From positions 434,001 through 498,000 of the forward strand of contig WBMQ01000005.1 of assembly GCA_016630905.1 (NCBI GenBank): DNA of 64,000 nt. Reading direction: 5' to 3'. Origin of the DNA: Capillidium heterosporum. Lineage: Eukaryota > Entomophthoromycota > Entomophthoromycetes > Entomophthorales > Capillidiaceae. This document shows, in pieces, positions 11,853 to 23,221 of the stretch (positions are counted from its first letter, which is position 1; every line of letters starts with the position of its first letter). The notes below the pieces were generated by a model, which worked only from the letters and a program-made list of their open reading frames with translations, had not been told where the DNA came from and ran no database searches. The translations under genes and the position numbers were made by a program.

Positions 11853-12423
11853 TTAGCCATAAAAAGCTTTAATAATAATGCTGTTCTCATCGAGCTGCAG
11901 GTTCAACCGATCCTTGATGTACTCCAAGGTCATACCATCACCATGCTTCAAAATTCGGAACGGTTGGGGTAACTGATCATCCGATACCTAAATCCTAAGT
12001 TAGCTTCATGGAAAGAATTAGGAATGTACCGATTGATTAGGATCTGATTGGGAGTCACTACCAACATAGTGCTTTCCAACTAAGGACTCGACATTGATTT
12101 TACCTTGATTTACCGGTTTGGAATTATTACTGGAGTAGGGTGGTTTGTAACCATAGGGGGGACGGTAACTGCCATAAGGGGGACGGTAACCACCATAAGG
12201 AGGGCGGTAATTGTTATAAGAGGGACGGTAGCCACCATTGGATTGGGGTACATTCTTTTCAACTGCATTGTTAGAAAAATCAATTTGAGTCACTGGAACA
12301 GCTCTATTTTGAGGAGCTGCCAATACCGAACCAACAGCTACGATGGAGAGGATGGCCTAAATTATCATTATTAGTATTTATTCGTAGATATAAACTTACT
12401 GAGATACTTGTAATTAACTTCAT
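11853..12423 (-). CDS. Secreted I78-type peptidase inhibitor with YRPP repeats, paralog B
   Basis: Spliced on the minus strand with introns 12399-12357 and 12029-11988, giving about 161 residues. The signal peptide is MKLITSISAILSIVAVGSVL, with cleavage near LAAPQ. The middle exon encodes about five tandem units of the type YGSYRPP (YNNYRPP, YGGYRPP, YGSYRPP, YGYKPP), a 21-nt repeat. The C-terminal I78-like part runs from SLVGKHYVG through RILKHGDGMTLEYIKDRLN to AFYG. The repeats resemble Tyr/Pro-rich wall or matrix linkers, so the protein may be tethered to a surface or cross-linked through Tyr; this is inference. It has no Cys in the I78-like part. Confidence 0.72.
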
Positions 12424-12473
12424 ATTATTGCTTTGTATTTTTGTTTATATCAATGATACCTTCAAATTGACGT

Positions 12474-12482
12474 CCTTATATA
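12474..12482 (-). promoter_or_regulatory. TATA-like box of I78-type gene B
   Basis: On the minus strand it reads TATATAAGG, about 51 bases before the start codon at 12423. It is the same word as at paralogs C and D. Confidence 0.5.
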
Positions 12483-12489
12483 CACTTTC

Positions 12490-13600
12490 TATTCAACAGT
12501 ATAGTGGCTTTAGAAAATTTTATTGTAAAGCATAGATTACTAAAGCTCAAAACTTTCTAATGCAGCTCAGAAGCGCTTGAGCTTCACTTAGATTGTACTA
12601 TAAACCTTTAACCTAAATAATGTCTTATAATAGGCTGAGGTTATCAACTTTATTATATTATTTAGGTTAGTGGTTGAAGGTCAATGGAGCATAAGAACCA
12701 ACCAACTTCACTGGCTGCATAAAAATGCAATCTATTTTTTGTTGGAACCCATTATGTATTTAAACCATTTGTAAACATAGCTATATTTAAAGGACATTTA
12801 ACGGTGCAATGTAGACAATTTAAATGCTAAAAATGAAATAAAAACATCTGCTAGCCGTATATCGGTCGTAACTGTAGGGCAAGTACGGCAATATAAAAAT
12901 CAGACAATTTGTGCATGGAACAAATGCTAAAATTAGATGATTAACATCACAAGTATTAACAGGCCTTTAACACATAGACCGAAGTATATATCGCTATTAC
13001 ATCCGCAAAGTATGTCTAACACAAAGAGTATCAACTCTTCATTAGGTCTTTGTTTTGCATTTTTAGACATGTATGTTATCCAAAGCTTTACTTTCATCGG
13101 ACATAACTTGTCCTTCCTACCAAAGAAGCCCGCTATAGTATCAAGGTTGTATATTTCACTTGTACAATAAATTGATAAAACTTTATTACTATCTGTATAC
13201 GAGTACCCATGGATTCAGTATCGTTATACTTGCAATTTTTTCCATGCTCCATTTTTTGCTACTCCAATTTTAGCAAACTTTCCAATTCAAAATCAAAATA
13301 TTTATATATACTATTTTTAATAACGTAGTGCTATGTAAGTGGAGTTTAATTATATTATAAAAATTGACTTTTTGAAAATAGTACCCATTTGAAATATTTA
13401 CAGTATGTATAAATATTCAAAATGTATGCTTTGATACCTAAAAGTCTAAAAAGTTTCAACTCAGATTTGGCACCCAAGCTAATATTGTATCAATATATAG
13501 CCTACATTTTGACATACGTATAAAATAACCGTTCTTGAAACTTTTAAGCTACATGATATCTCAAGTTTAGATCGGCTACAAATTGTTTTATGTACCAAAA
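12490..13600. other. Intergenic stretch
   Basis: Only short chance frames occur (for example 12937-13170). No feature is supported. Confidence 0.45.
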
Positions 13601-13604
13601 TCCC

Positions 13605-14640
13605 TCTATCCTACTCTCCTTTGCTCCCAGATTCGAATCACATTGTCGGTATAATCAGGATAGACGATGAAATCGTCTTGGGACAGGGCCAAAGAAATCG
13701 GTTGATGTTTGTCCTTATTAGCTTTCACCTCAGCCTTAATTTTGCCTCGTTTAACCTGGATCTAAGAAATATAGATAAATATACTATTAGTGATAGTCAC
13801 GTATAGGTACTCGATGGTGAGGAGGAAAGCTACGATATGGATGGTTAAACGGATTTTGTAGGTATGTGGGATCTTAATATCGAGTGGATCATTTATTAGC
13901 AGGTTCCTATAATAATTACTGGAGGCACATCGGATTGCATCAGTGGAAAAAATGACGGGGTTAATCAAGCTGCAATAGGTTTCTAAGATCTTCGTCAGCT
14001 TGAACTTTCCATCCCAAACTTTAATATTATTGTCATGGCTGCCGGTATGAAGATGAATTCCTCTTTGATCATGTCGACGATAATGACATTTGTAACTACA
14101 TCAATTTGATCAATCAAAGTCAATATATTCCCCAAGTTGTCGTTGAAATTCTAGAACTTGATGGCTTTGTAGCTGGATCCTGAGATGTTAATATTATCGT
14201 CGTGAGTTAAAGCTACCGAGTTGAACTCTTGCGTATAGCCCTTGAAAATGGCCATCGTCTTTTCCGATCCCATATCCCATTTGCGGATAGTCTTAGCCAA
14301 GGAAGAGATTACGCCAAATTCACCTTTGCTCAATGCAAAAGCGCCAGTGATGGAGCTTTTATGGCCAACTATAACATATTCAAGGGCTGCATAGTCATTG
14401 AAGTGGTAGATCAGATCCAATATGATCAGATTGTTATCGCAAAAACCGATGACGAATAAATTTGGGTCGTCTGTGATAACGACAGCGGTTACCCGGCTAT
14501 GATTTCCTTCCAAAGTTCCTTTGTACTTGGATGTGACTGCTTCTATCCTCATATTTTGGGATTGAGATTTCCAAAGGCAACTGCACTGTCGATTTGCATT
14601 GTTCTCGCTAATTCAAATTCTAGGACTGAGATGGAGAGCT
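13605..14640 (-). pseudogene. WD40-repeat protein relic
   Basis: On the minus strand, WD40-type blades occur in order but in broken frames. The best frame, 14552-14151, keeps VTAVVITDDPNLFVIGFCDN, a GHKSSITGAFALS blade, IRKWDMGSEKTMAIFKG and a further ALTHDDNINISGSS blade. Downstream, near 13990-14055, is HTGSHDNNIKVWDG, and the last blade near 13615-13740 ends in NVIRIWEQ. Stops and frame changes separate the blades and no start with promoter is clear, so this is a dead or dying gene. A related last blade occurs at 20830-20965 on the other strand, so both belong to one local WD40 family. Confidence 0.65.
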
Positions 14641-14649
14641 AATTGTCAA

Positions 14650-15790
14650 GCTGCCATCTTAAATACATTTTTATCAGTATCAGCAAAGTTGATTTTCATA
14701 TCTAAATAGTATGGCATTTTATATATTTCTAGACTAAAAGTATAGTGATATTGCATTGGCTTGGCTTAGAATGGATCCATGGTATTTTCCTATTTTGATT
14801 AATTTGTTTTGGAATGAATTACAGTATTCTTTGTTTAAGGTAATATTAGAATAGATTTGGTTAGTTCAAGTTTGACGAAAATAAATGATGGCACTTACAT
14901 CCAGGCTACCAAAACTTACGATACTCGATCTCACTTCAATGATTCTGATTAGTCATCCATACTGTAGTTTTCGCTATCGTTAAAACTACAATCGAAGTTA
15001 GGCTATAGAAATTGAAAAGTTAGGCATATTTAAAGGGTAAGTGATTTTCTTGAATATCTAGCTCACTAGTACTGGCTAGAACTCATAGCTTGCTTTAAAT
15101 CATTTAATAGCTCTTGAAAAACTTTGGACATCCTCATTTCTATCAAGCTTCAATTGAAGAAACTGAGAGGGATACCGACTTACATTTTGAAGACCATGTT
15201 ATTTAAAGCCTTTGGTTGGATGAAAAGTTGACTGATATAGTTATATCTAAACGTTTAGGATCAAGCAGTTTAGTAGACTTGGCTTGTCAGTTAACCTACC
15301 AGTTTCCAACTTCAGGCTTATATATAAGTTAGGATTAGGGTACTAGTTCAAGTCAATTGACCCTAAAACCAGTTGAAATTTCAGCTTAGATTTTGATTGA
15401 TTTATTAGATTTTAGAGTTGGAACTACATATTATATAGTTTAGGCTGGGGATGTCAAAAGTATATATAAAAGTTGACTAATCAACCTAAATGTAAACTTA
15501 CATGTCAGTATAGAGTAAGCCTCTAGATACGTAACTAATAAGGTGCTAACCAGCTCTTTTTCCATACCGACACTTATATAGCATGTCAGTTTCTAATGCT
15601 TCAAATATCCCTACTATCTAAAAAAGTAGGTTAATCTTACAAAAGTTTGTAGATTTTAGCTTAAATCTAAACAAAGTTTAATAAAACTATATACAAAGAG
15701 GAACTATATTTAACCAAACCCCTTATTACAGATGAAGGATGTCTTTATAATATATATTTACATAGCTTTAACCAAAACTACATTCGCATT
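14650..15790. other. Intergenic stretch
   Basis: No gene, repeat or RNA feature that I can support. Confidence 0.45.
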
Positions 15791-15794
15791 ACCT

Positions 15795-16814
15795 TTACCT
15801 TCCAGCATCAGTCGTCTTGGTAAAGGTAGTGAATACGATCTCAAACTGCTTCAGCAAATTCTTGAGTAGATGGTGTTCGACCTCGACCTCCAACCCTTCA
15901 TTCGAATCCAGCCTCTGATTCAACAAATGATTGTACCTTTCATCGACAATATCTCGCAACTGCTGGAATTGACTTTCTTGCTTGATAAGCTTACATGCCA
16001 AAGGGAACTGTACGTCTAAAGTTAGGGAAGGTGATTGGAACTTGTTCAGATTGGTAGGATCTCTAAAACTATCGATCAACATGGTTAGGAACTTATATCC
16101 CAATTCGAATTCGTGTTGGAGGTTCTCATCATCGATAAGGTCTTTAAATATATGGTAGTTTTTATTCAAGTTGCCGGTTAGGATCTGAAAGTCTTGTTGA
16201 GTGTTGGCATAGATCAAAGAATCCAAGCTGTTGGTTAGTCGGTCAAAGTAATCCAGATTTAGCTTTAAAGTGGTGTGGTGGATCTGATTGGAAAGTAATA
16301 ACTTCAAGCTAGTCAGCAACTTACTTAGTACCTCCAGCTCCACCTTTAATTTTATCAGCTTTATCTCGTCGCTTTGGAATTTGGTTACTAAGTAGCGATA
16401 CTTGTCTTCGACTTCCGATTGTAACTTGGTTAGAGTTACCAAGTTGAAACTTTGCACCTCTTCGTTGAACTTTACCCTATAGAGTATAGTATCCAGGTCC
16501 AGTTCAAAAGTTTGGTTTTGCATGCTGTGGACTATATCGATAATAGTTAGGTACTCCAGTTCGAGAATGCTGGTGAGGTAATAGTTCTGTGGCTGTCTCA
16601 ATAATATAGTACGTTCATATGCCAACAAGTTGATAATTTTGTCGTATCGATCTGCATCCTTGGTATCGATCAAGCTTCTGGCTACCAGATTGTAGTCGAA
16701 GGTCGTAGGTAAAGTCGATATAGTTTTGGGTGCTTTGAAGTATCGGTTTTTCGTTGAGATGGAATGCAAACTTAGGAGCAACGTAAATAGTAGGGCGACG
16801 ATTGGATAACGCAT
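15795..16814 (-). CDS. Secreted or lumenal all-helical protein, family unknown
   Basis: This is an intronless frame of 339 residues. A signal peptide is clear (MRYPIVALLFTLLLSLHSIS). The rest is rich in Leu, Lys, Glu and Gln with regular heptad-like spacing (for example LTKLQSEVEDKYRYLVTKF and IKLKVELEVLSKLLTSLKLL), so a mostly helical, coiled-coil fold is expected. There is one Cys (PLACK) and no catalytic motif or C-terminal membrane segment. A TATAAA-like string sits about 35 bases before the start on the minus strand. I do not recognise the family. The long open frame and clean start make it a real gene. Confidence 0.8.
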   Translation of the reverse strand: MRYPIVALLFTLLLSLHSISTKNRYFKAPKTISTLPTTFDYNLVARSLIDTKDADRYDKIINLLAYERTILLRQPQNYYLTSILELEYLTIIDIVHSMQNQTFELDLDTILYRVKFNEEVQSFNLVTLTKLQSEVEDKYRYLVTKFQSDEIKLIKLKVELEVLSKLLTSLKLLLSNQIHHTTLKLNLDYFDRLTNSLDSLIYANTQQDFQILTGNLNKNYHIFKDLIDDENLQHEFELGYKFLTMLIDSFRDPTNLNKFQSPSLTLDVQFPLACKLIKQESQFQQLRDIVDERYNHLLNQRLDSNEGLEVEVEHHLLKNLLKQFEIVFTTFTKTTDAGR

Positions 16815-17137
16815 ATCTACCTATACTTGGTTACTATATACAAAATTTATACAATATTGAATGGATTCCTTTTAACTTCAAATTGCTGTATGACTGATAG
16901 ATATAGGAATTCTTTCAAGATGTATTTGTATCGAGTTTTAAAGGTGCCATTATTTTTTGCTAAAATGGGGGATGGGAAAGTTACGCCGTAATACCTATAG
17001 CGGTTGATTGGTTAAAACTTTGTAAATTGTCCATCGAAGCTCAACTCCAACCAGAAACACGGAATTATGAGACTAGCGTGTACTAAAAATAGATAACAAA
17101 GGTAAGAATAACAAGTTTATTATAGATAGCTATGTAT

Positions 17138-17701
17138 TTAAAGGTTACGATGGCACCAACCTAGAACCAAAGTGACGCAAAGGATCCAACAGTAAGCTTC
17201 CTCCTTTTCGTCCACCACTTTGGTAAAATTCAACTGTGCTAGGTAAGTTTGCTTAGCTTTTGGTTTCAACTTACCTACACTGAACTTTAAAGTAGGCTTG
17301 ATAGAGTTGCCCGCATCTACCACTTTGAAGTAGTAAAAGTTGTCGTCCGATTTTTTATCGAAGCTGATGTGGTAGTTTCGATTGCCAACCTGCAACCGGT
17401 TTATCGATAGAGTATGTAACGGATCTTTAGTACCTTTGGTAAGCTGGAATTTGGCTTGGTACCTTTCAACATCCGATTTAAATTCAAATTTGTATACACC
17501 GCCCTTCTTTATAGTTTCCCCACCTACTTCTACTTGGCAGTCCAGTAGGGGTTCCTTGTCGAGATTGAGAAGTTGAGCACCAAACTCCTCTTTGGGCACT
17601 ACTTTAAATACTTCGCTGCTGTCATTAGTGTTGATTACACGTAAGTTCTTACTGTTGCTTAGGAACCCTACTTTACTTTGAAGCTCAAGTTGGGTATACA
17701 T
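17138..17701 (-). CDS. Tubby/LURP-one-like protein
   Basis: An intronless frame of 187 residues without a signal peptide. It alternates short strands, and a hydrophobic helix lies near the C-terminus (EEAYCWILCVTLVLGW). That layout matches a tubby C-terminal/LURP-one/scramblase-type beta barrel around a central helix. Supporting pieces are the strand pattern VFKVVPKEEFGAQLLNLDKE, then YHISFDKKSDDNFYYFKVVD and LKFSVGKLKPKAKQTYLAQL. Four other loci in this window (42397, 43776, 60824, 63257) have the same plan, so this is a divergent local family. Its role is unknown; phosphoinositide or membrane binding is a possibility for the fold. The fold call is by pattern only. Confidence 0.6.
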   Translation of the reverse strand: MYTQLELQSKVGFLSNSKNLRVINTNDSSEVFKVVPKEEFGAQLLNLDKEPLLDCQVEVGGETIKKGGVYKFEFKSDVERYQAKFQLTKGTKDPLHTLSINRLQVGNRNYHISFDKKSDDNFYYFKVVDAGNSIKPTLKFSVGKLKPKAKQTYLAQLNFTKVVDEKEEAYCWILCVTLVLGWCHRNL

Positions 17702-17719
17702 TCTAAAGGTAAATTTCGC

Positions 17720-19190
17720 TTTTTATGTTGGTGCTAAAGTTCTTTTAGTAAAGTTCTCCCTTGAGCTTTAGTTGGCTTTAAAAACCATATATGACGTAAC
17801 TTAATGGAGATTTGAGCGAAGCTGATTTAGGAAGGAGTGTAAAGTTGAAAATTTATATCTCTTTCAGTTGATACAGAAGGTGTTACTTTCAGTTTTGAGG
17901 ACTCAACTTTGAAGTTCAATAAAGTACGCTTTATTATCAAGTTTAGTGGAGGATGTAAATAGAGGGAACACGGTATCGAAAGATTTATATAGGTAACTAA
18001 TTTTTAGACATTAAAAATAAACGGTTTAGATCATACATATATTGAGTCGTTGAGTTAGTAGGGAGGTAATATATAAATCATATACATTTTAAACATATTT
18101 TTGTTGCTAATTAATAAAATGTTATTTAGTAGTAGTTCAAGTATTTAAGGGCAAATTTATCATTATATATCTGTTTTGTAACTGTTTTATTAGACATATA
18201 ACTTCAAAGTTTGGACTTTGAAAGCGACAGCTCACAAATTCAATCGGTAAGTCAGATATCTTATTTATATAGGTGTATATTTTCATACAAGTCAAAAATA
18301 TAAGATAGTACTATATTCTGATAAGTTTATAACAAAGATATAAGTAAATATATTTTCCAAATACTGCTCCTGAAGTTACTGAGTTGAATTAGTAAAACAT
18401 AGGAATAATCCTGTTTTTGCCATACATAAATAGTATTGTCTCTATGCTCAAAGAGGTACATTTTTTGAAAAAGACAGCTACTGGATCTCATAAATCGTAG
18501 TAGCAATCAATACAGAGCATTTATGTTTATACGTTTATAGTAGACAGAGCTTTGGGAAGGTAAAGATATTTCAAGGATTGTTGAAGAATTTATGGCTGCA
18601 ATCTACTAATAGCCAATGGCATAACGATAAACTATATAAAGATATATTCTATTAACGGTTTATAAGAACTTTTTCAGTTCCTTTATCTTACATAGTATAT
18701 TGCAATGTTACTATAAAGGTAACTCTCCAATTTGTTCTTGCATCATTGTATAAGAACATGTCGGTATCTCACAAATCCACTGGTATGGCTATACTTGATT
18801 TTTTAGATACATACTAGAACAATACAGAACCTTAAGCTATAGGACACCTATCAGTACATACTTATACCAGATAGTGTAACTCTATGGCTCGTTACAACCT
18901 TCCTTCCCAGCCAATTTTAGAAAACTTTCTCCTTCCAGAAACAAGTTTTCGAAGTTCTTTACCATTTCGAAAGTAAACTAGACTCTCCAATAATTGGCCT
19001 ATTTTAGTTAAGCCAATGAAATCAATGTATTTCATAAAGAAATACGGCTGAATCCAAAGTCACTGAACTCTAGGAATAATTGAACTGAGAAACTGTAATA
19101 AATTGGTTGGCAAAATCCGTCAATAAAGAACTTGCCTTCACCAACCTACCAACTTTTGTTCCTTTTGTAATACCCTAATTTAAATAATTA
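17720..19190. other. Intergenic stretch
   Basis: AT-rich. No gene is supported. Confidence 0.45.
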
Positions 19191-19198
19191 ATATCGAC

Positions 19199-19760
19199 AT
19201 GAAATTCACTATTGGACTCTACTTGGTAGCTCTGCTATCCGGATCAGCCTTAAGTCAAGAGGTAGATGCCTTCAACCGCTTATCTACTGTACCTCAACAA
19301 GCTCCCAAGCAATCAGCCCCCGTCCTCAAGTTCTACCCTGAAGTCGATCAAGTCGAACTCAGCTCTAGGATCGGTGATTACAAAGTAAAGAAGCTTCGAC
19401 TAGGTACTTTATTTCAACTTTTGCATGCAACTAAAATATTTTTTAGAACTTTTGGACAAGAAGAACCGCATCTGTAAAGTGGAGAAGCAGGTTGATCAGT
19501 GCTACTGTGGCTACTATGAAGCCTCCTACGCTTTACTCTTCAACAAAACCGCTTCCGCCTACCTCTACGAGAGCGACGACTGTAAGGGTGAACCAACTGT
19601 TATCTACTCTGGCTTCTCCAAGTTTGACTCGGCCAAGAAGTTCCGCAGTGTCAAGTTAGTATTGGATACCGAGCCCAGATGCTCCTTCGGCTACTTCAAC
19701 GAGACCCCCAAGGAACTGCAAAACTTGAAGCCCATCTGGGAGAAGGAGGACGACAACTGA
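19199..19760 (+). CDS. Small secreted cysteine protein
   Basis: Two exons (intron 19404-19446, 43 nt) give 172 residues. The signal peptide is MKFTIGLYLVALLSGSALS. A Pro/Gln-rich linker follows (VPQQAPKQSAPVLKF). The second exon carries five Cys in RICKV, QCYCGYY, DDCKG and PRCSFG. The part from about residue 80 resembles small secreted beta-strand proteins (SAYLYESDDCKGEPTVIYSG, FRSVKLVL). The splice was chosen because it restores one frame across the Cys-rich part and both sites match the local consensus. The family is not recognised; an effector-like or wall-associated role is only a guess. Confidence 0.78.
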
Positions 19761-20519
19761 GTGGTATAATTTAATTAAACTTATGGTTTTGCTAGTTTTG
19801 TATTTTTGTGTAGATTTTTACAGCTATACTTTTTAGCTTTAGGTTTGATTTACTGGCTATAATAAGCTTAGTGATTTTAAGGTCTAACAAGGCTTATCAC
19901 TTTTTGGGTATGCAATACAGCTTATTAGCCAGCATCTTGGTGCTGATTATATAAAATTAAGAAACGTATATAAAGTATGCAGATATGAATACTAATGTGT
20001 TAGCGGTGATGTCTATAGATATACTTTTACAATAAGATGTGATTTAGAAGTTTTCAATTCGTCGAATATAGTCGTCCAGGTAACATCACAGTCATATATT
20101 TACATAGTAGTCGATTACCAGTGCTAGAAACTCAGTAACTTTATTGCCAATGAGCAGGCATCCTACTTGACACCTACATTGTAATACATTGATACTCTGT
20201 TGGAAACCCATGACTTTTAAATGTTTGAAGGCAACACTACTTATGCCTAGGTCAAAGTAAATCGGCTATCAAGTCAGAATTCAGTCTTGATGCTTAAAGA
20301 CAGTACTTTATTAAATGACAGTATTCAAATTCATTGATTGTCTCGCTGATACCTGTACCTTTCATTCAAGCGGGTACATGTCCTTAGCATCAAGGTAAAC
20401 CAAATATTAGATTGATATATAGTATATCTATACTTGGAGAAATCATCCTACCTAGGATTTAGCTTGAAGTCAAGGTCAGTAAATTAACTTACTCATAGCT
20501 ACATTTGGGCCCTATAGCT

Positions 20520-20965
20520 TTGTAATGCCGACCTTATTCCAATTCCAACTGTCGTTCAAGCTCAAAGTTTGGGACGAGTTGACGCAGATTTTTGGAGGCT
20601 ACAGCAATTTTATCCAGATCATCCCTCTCTCTACCGAAGCTGTCAAGTATACGTCTGATGCTAGGAGTGGCCACATTCCATTTTGTGACCTATACAATAA
20701 AGAACTTTCAATCACCTACATCACCAGTTCGACTATATATGCTCTAGCTTTTGCTTCTATCACCCAGTATATATACATAGCCGCCTCCCAAGGTAGCATT
20801 GTTTGAGGTCTCTGATTCCATACCAAGGTGGTTAAAATTAAGGTAGAAGTGGATGCGAGTATGGACAAGCTTGAACCAGTCTTCTTAGCCTTATCTCACG
20901 ATGATTCCACTGTTTACACTGGCTATGTCAACAACTTGGTCCAGGTTTGGGAACAGAATGCGTAA
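20520..20965 (+). pseudogene. WD40-repeat fragment
   Basis: A frame from about 20525 begins inside a blade (LKVWDELTQIFGGYSNF). After an in-frame stop it continues as PVFLALSHDDSTVYTGYV and NNLVQVWEQNA. The last part aligns with the final blade of the relic at 13605-14640 (SLALSQDDFIVYPDY, NVIRIWEQ). No start codon or upstream blades are visible, so it is a partial copy. Confidence 0.6.
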
Positions 20966-20969
20966 AATA

Positions 20970-22130
20970 GAGAAGCTTTTTGAATAAAGATATTGTAGCT
21001 AATTTGAACTTGGGGATCATATAGGTTTAAAATTTCAAGGATGGCTGTTGCAGTGTATGCCAAAGTATAATTAAAAACTGATTCGATATTAGTTTAATGA
21101 TGGCATTGATCCATCTGCCTGGTTCCTGATAGTTGAAACAACAATTTTGGATCGATGCTTATTTGGAAAGCTGGAGCTAAGGTATTTATTTCGTACATTC
21201 TTACCTATTCATATCCTTAATTCCAAAACAAATAGGATCTAATAAGAAATTTGATTTGTTGAATTTTACTGCAAATGTTACTATGATATCGTCAAATATA
21301 TATAATACAGTAATAGTTTAGTAATATATTTATTGATGATTGAAGTGGTCGAAAATAGACAAAAGGTAAAGGCTTAAAAACTAGCGATACTTTATCAAGA
21401 TATACCGGTGCACAAAAAGGAGTGCCGTTTTGTAAATGACTGTTTATGTAAAGTAAATTATTTTATAGGACAGTAAATGGCCTCCTTTAGTAAAGATGTC
21501 AAGTTGGATTGGGTTGAATACTGAGATGATGCATTTGATGTATATCTATGAATTCAATTCATTACTGTAATAAGCAAGCAACATATCCGCTTTTAAATGT
21601 GTTACATAACTGTTATACAGAAAAATATGCCGCTCAAATATATCAATATGTTAGTAATTTATTTGATATTAAACATCTAATTTTAATAACTGTTCCATGC
21701 ATCAATATTTGAGTTTAACATGAATCTATCCGTCCTTTAATTACTTTTGATATACCGTTAATCTACACTTACTCAATGGTATGTACATAACTATTCATTA
21801 TCTATAATACACTATTAATGGCATTTAAATGTATTATAGTTAATAAATAGTTTAAAAACTTAATGAGTTCTAAAGAATAGATTGAATTAATATGTATTTG
21901 ATCAAAGATGGCTGTCTTCCTTATCATCATTAACTTTAAACCATTAACCTATAAATCATAATCTAATTCAAAATTTCAACCTATAGTAAAACGTCAAATA
22001 CGTTAAAGGTTAACAAATTTTATCTACCTGTAATTCAACCGTTTTCAAGCTGGCATAGGGAAGATTCGAACTTTGAAAACTCATGCCTTCTAATTAATAT
22101 TTTACAGTTGCTATGTCGTTTAAATAGAAA
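20970..22130. other. Intergenic stretch
   Basis: AT-rich. No supportable feature. Confidence 0.45.
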
Positions 22131-22132
22131 TA

Positions 22133-22141
22133 TATATAAGG
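22133..22141 (+). promoter_or_regulatory. TATA-like box of I78-type gene C
   Basis: TATATAAGG lies about 57 bases before the ATG at 22198. It is identical to the word before paralogs B and D. Confidence 0.5.
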
Positions 22142-22197
22142 ATAATGGGCAGTAAGGATATCTACATCAATATCAATACAAAGCAAGTAAAAGCAAT

Positions 22198-22818
22198 ATG
22201 AAACTTTTTATCAACATTTCAGTAAGTTTTGGTATCGACAAACATGTACTAACAAGAGCAATCTAGTCCATCTTCACCATCGTAGCTGCAGGTTCAGTGA
22301 TGGCAATTTCTCAAAATGAGGCTATCCCAAAGGTTCAATCCGATTTTTCCAGTGAGTCAGTTGAGACGGGTGTATCCCAATCGAATCGGATATATCGTCC
22401 CGCTTATAACAATTACCGTCCACCTTACGGTAGCTATCGTCCACCCTACTATGGATATCGTCCATATTATGGTAGTTATCACCCACCTTATGGCAGCTAC
22501 CGTCCCCTATATGGATATTATCGACCACTGACCACTAGTGGTACTGTTAAGCCTGTAGATCAAGCTAAACTTGATCTCAGCTCTCTAGTTGGAAAGCATT
22601 ATGTTGGTACTGAATTCCAATTAGATACCAATCAATCAGTAATTTTAATTTATCTCTTGAACAATAACTAATTAAAGCTATAGATATCAGATGCTCAGTT
22701 ACCTCCATCCATTAGAATCTTGAAGCCAGGCCAAGCTATAACTATGGAGTACCTCGAAGATAGGTTGAATTTGGAAGTTGATGAGAATAATATTATCATC
22801 AAGGCCTACTATGGTTAA
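22198..22818 (+). CDS. Secreted I78-type peptidase inhibitor with long YRPP repeat, paralog C
   Basis: Three exons (introns 22222-22266 and 22639-22683) give about 176 residues. Exon 1 is 24 nt and exon 3 is 135 nt, as in the other three copies. Intron 1 has a perfect TACTAAC branch site. The signal peptide is MKLFINISSIFTIVAAGSV. The middle exon has about seven Tyr-Arg-Pro-type units (YNNYRPP, YGSYRPP, YYGYRPY, YGSYHPP, YGSYRPL), the longest run in the set. The I78-like part runs from SLVGKHYVG through IRILKPGQAITMEYLEDRLN to KAYYG and keeps the PGQ-ITMEY core. Repeat length differs between the four copies while the exon ends do not. Confidence 0.72.
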
Positions 22819-22829
22819 TTGTATTTGGT

Positions 22830-23220
22830 GGAATAAAGCTATTGGATTTTATAAAAGTTAACAAGTGTAGTTTAAAATGATACGTTTGTATATGAGTAGA
22901 ATTTTTAAAAGTCAATAACTTTAGCTTGATTTAGGTGATACTAGAATCTTAAAATATACATCCTAACTTTTATATCATTCTAATTAAAGCCTATCAACCC
23001 ATAGCTACAATATAAACTTAGATAGAAATCTATTATACTGAACTTTGCTACTAATTACTAACCTCATTCCCATTCATAACTTTATGTTTATGAAAAGTTG
23101 CTCTATTTCAATCTAAACTAAAATTAAGGATGAAGAATCAACTTGTTGACAGTTACATCTAGAAACTTTAAAAAATTACCTAATTTTATTTTGTTGACCA
23201 CTCATCTGAATAATAAACAA
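22830..23220. other. Intergenic stretch before LINE copy 1
   Basis: AT-rich 3' flank of the I78-type gene. Nothing else is seen. Confidence 0.4.
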
Positions 23221-23221
23221 A

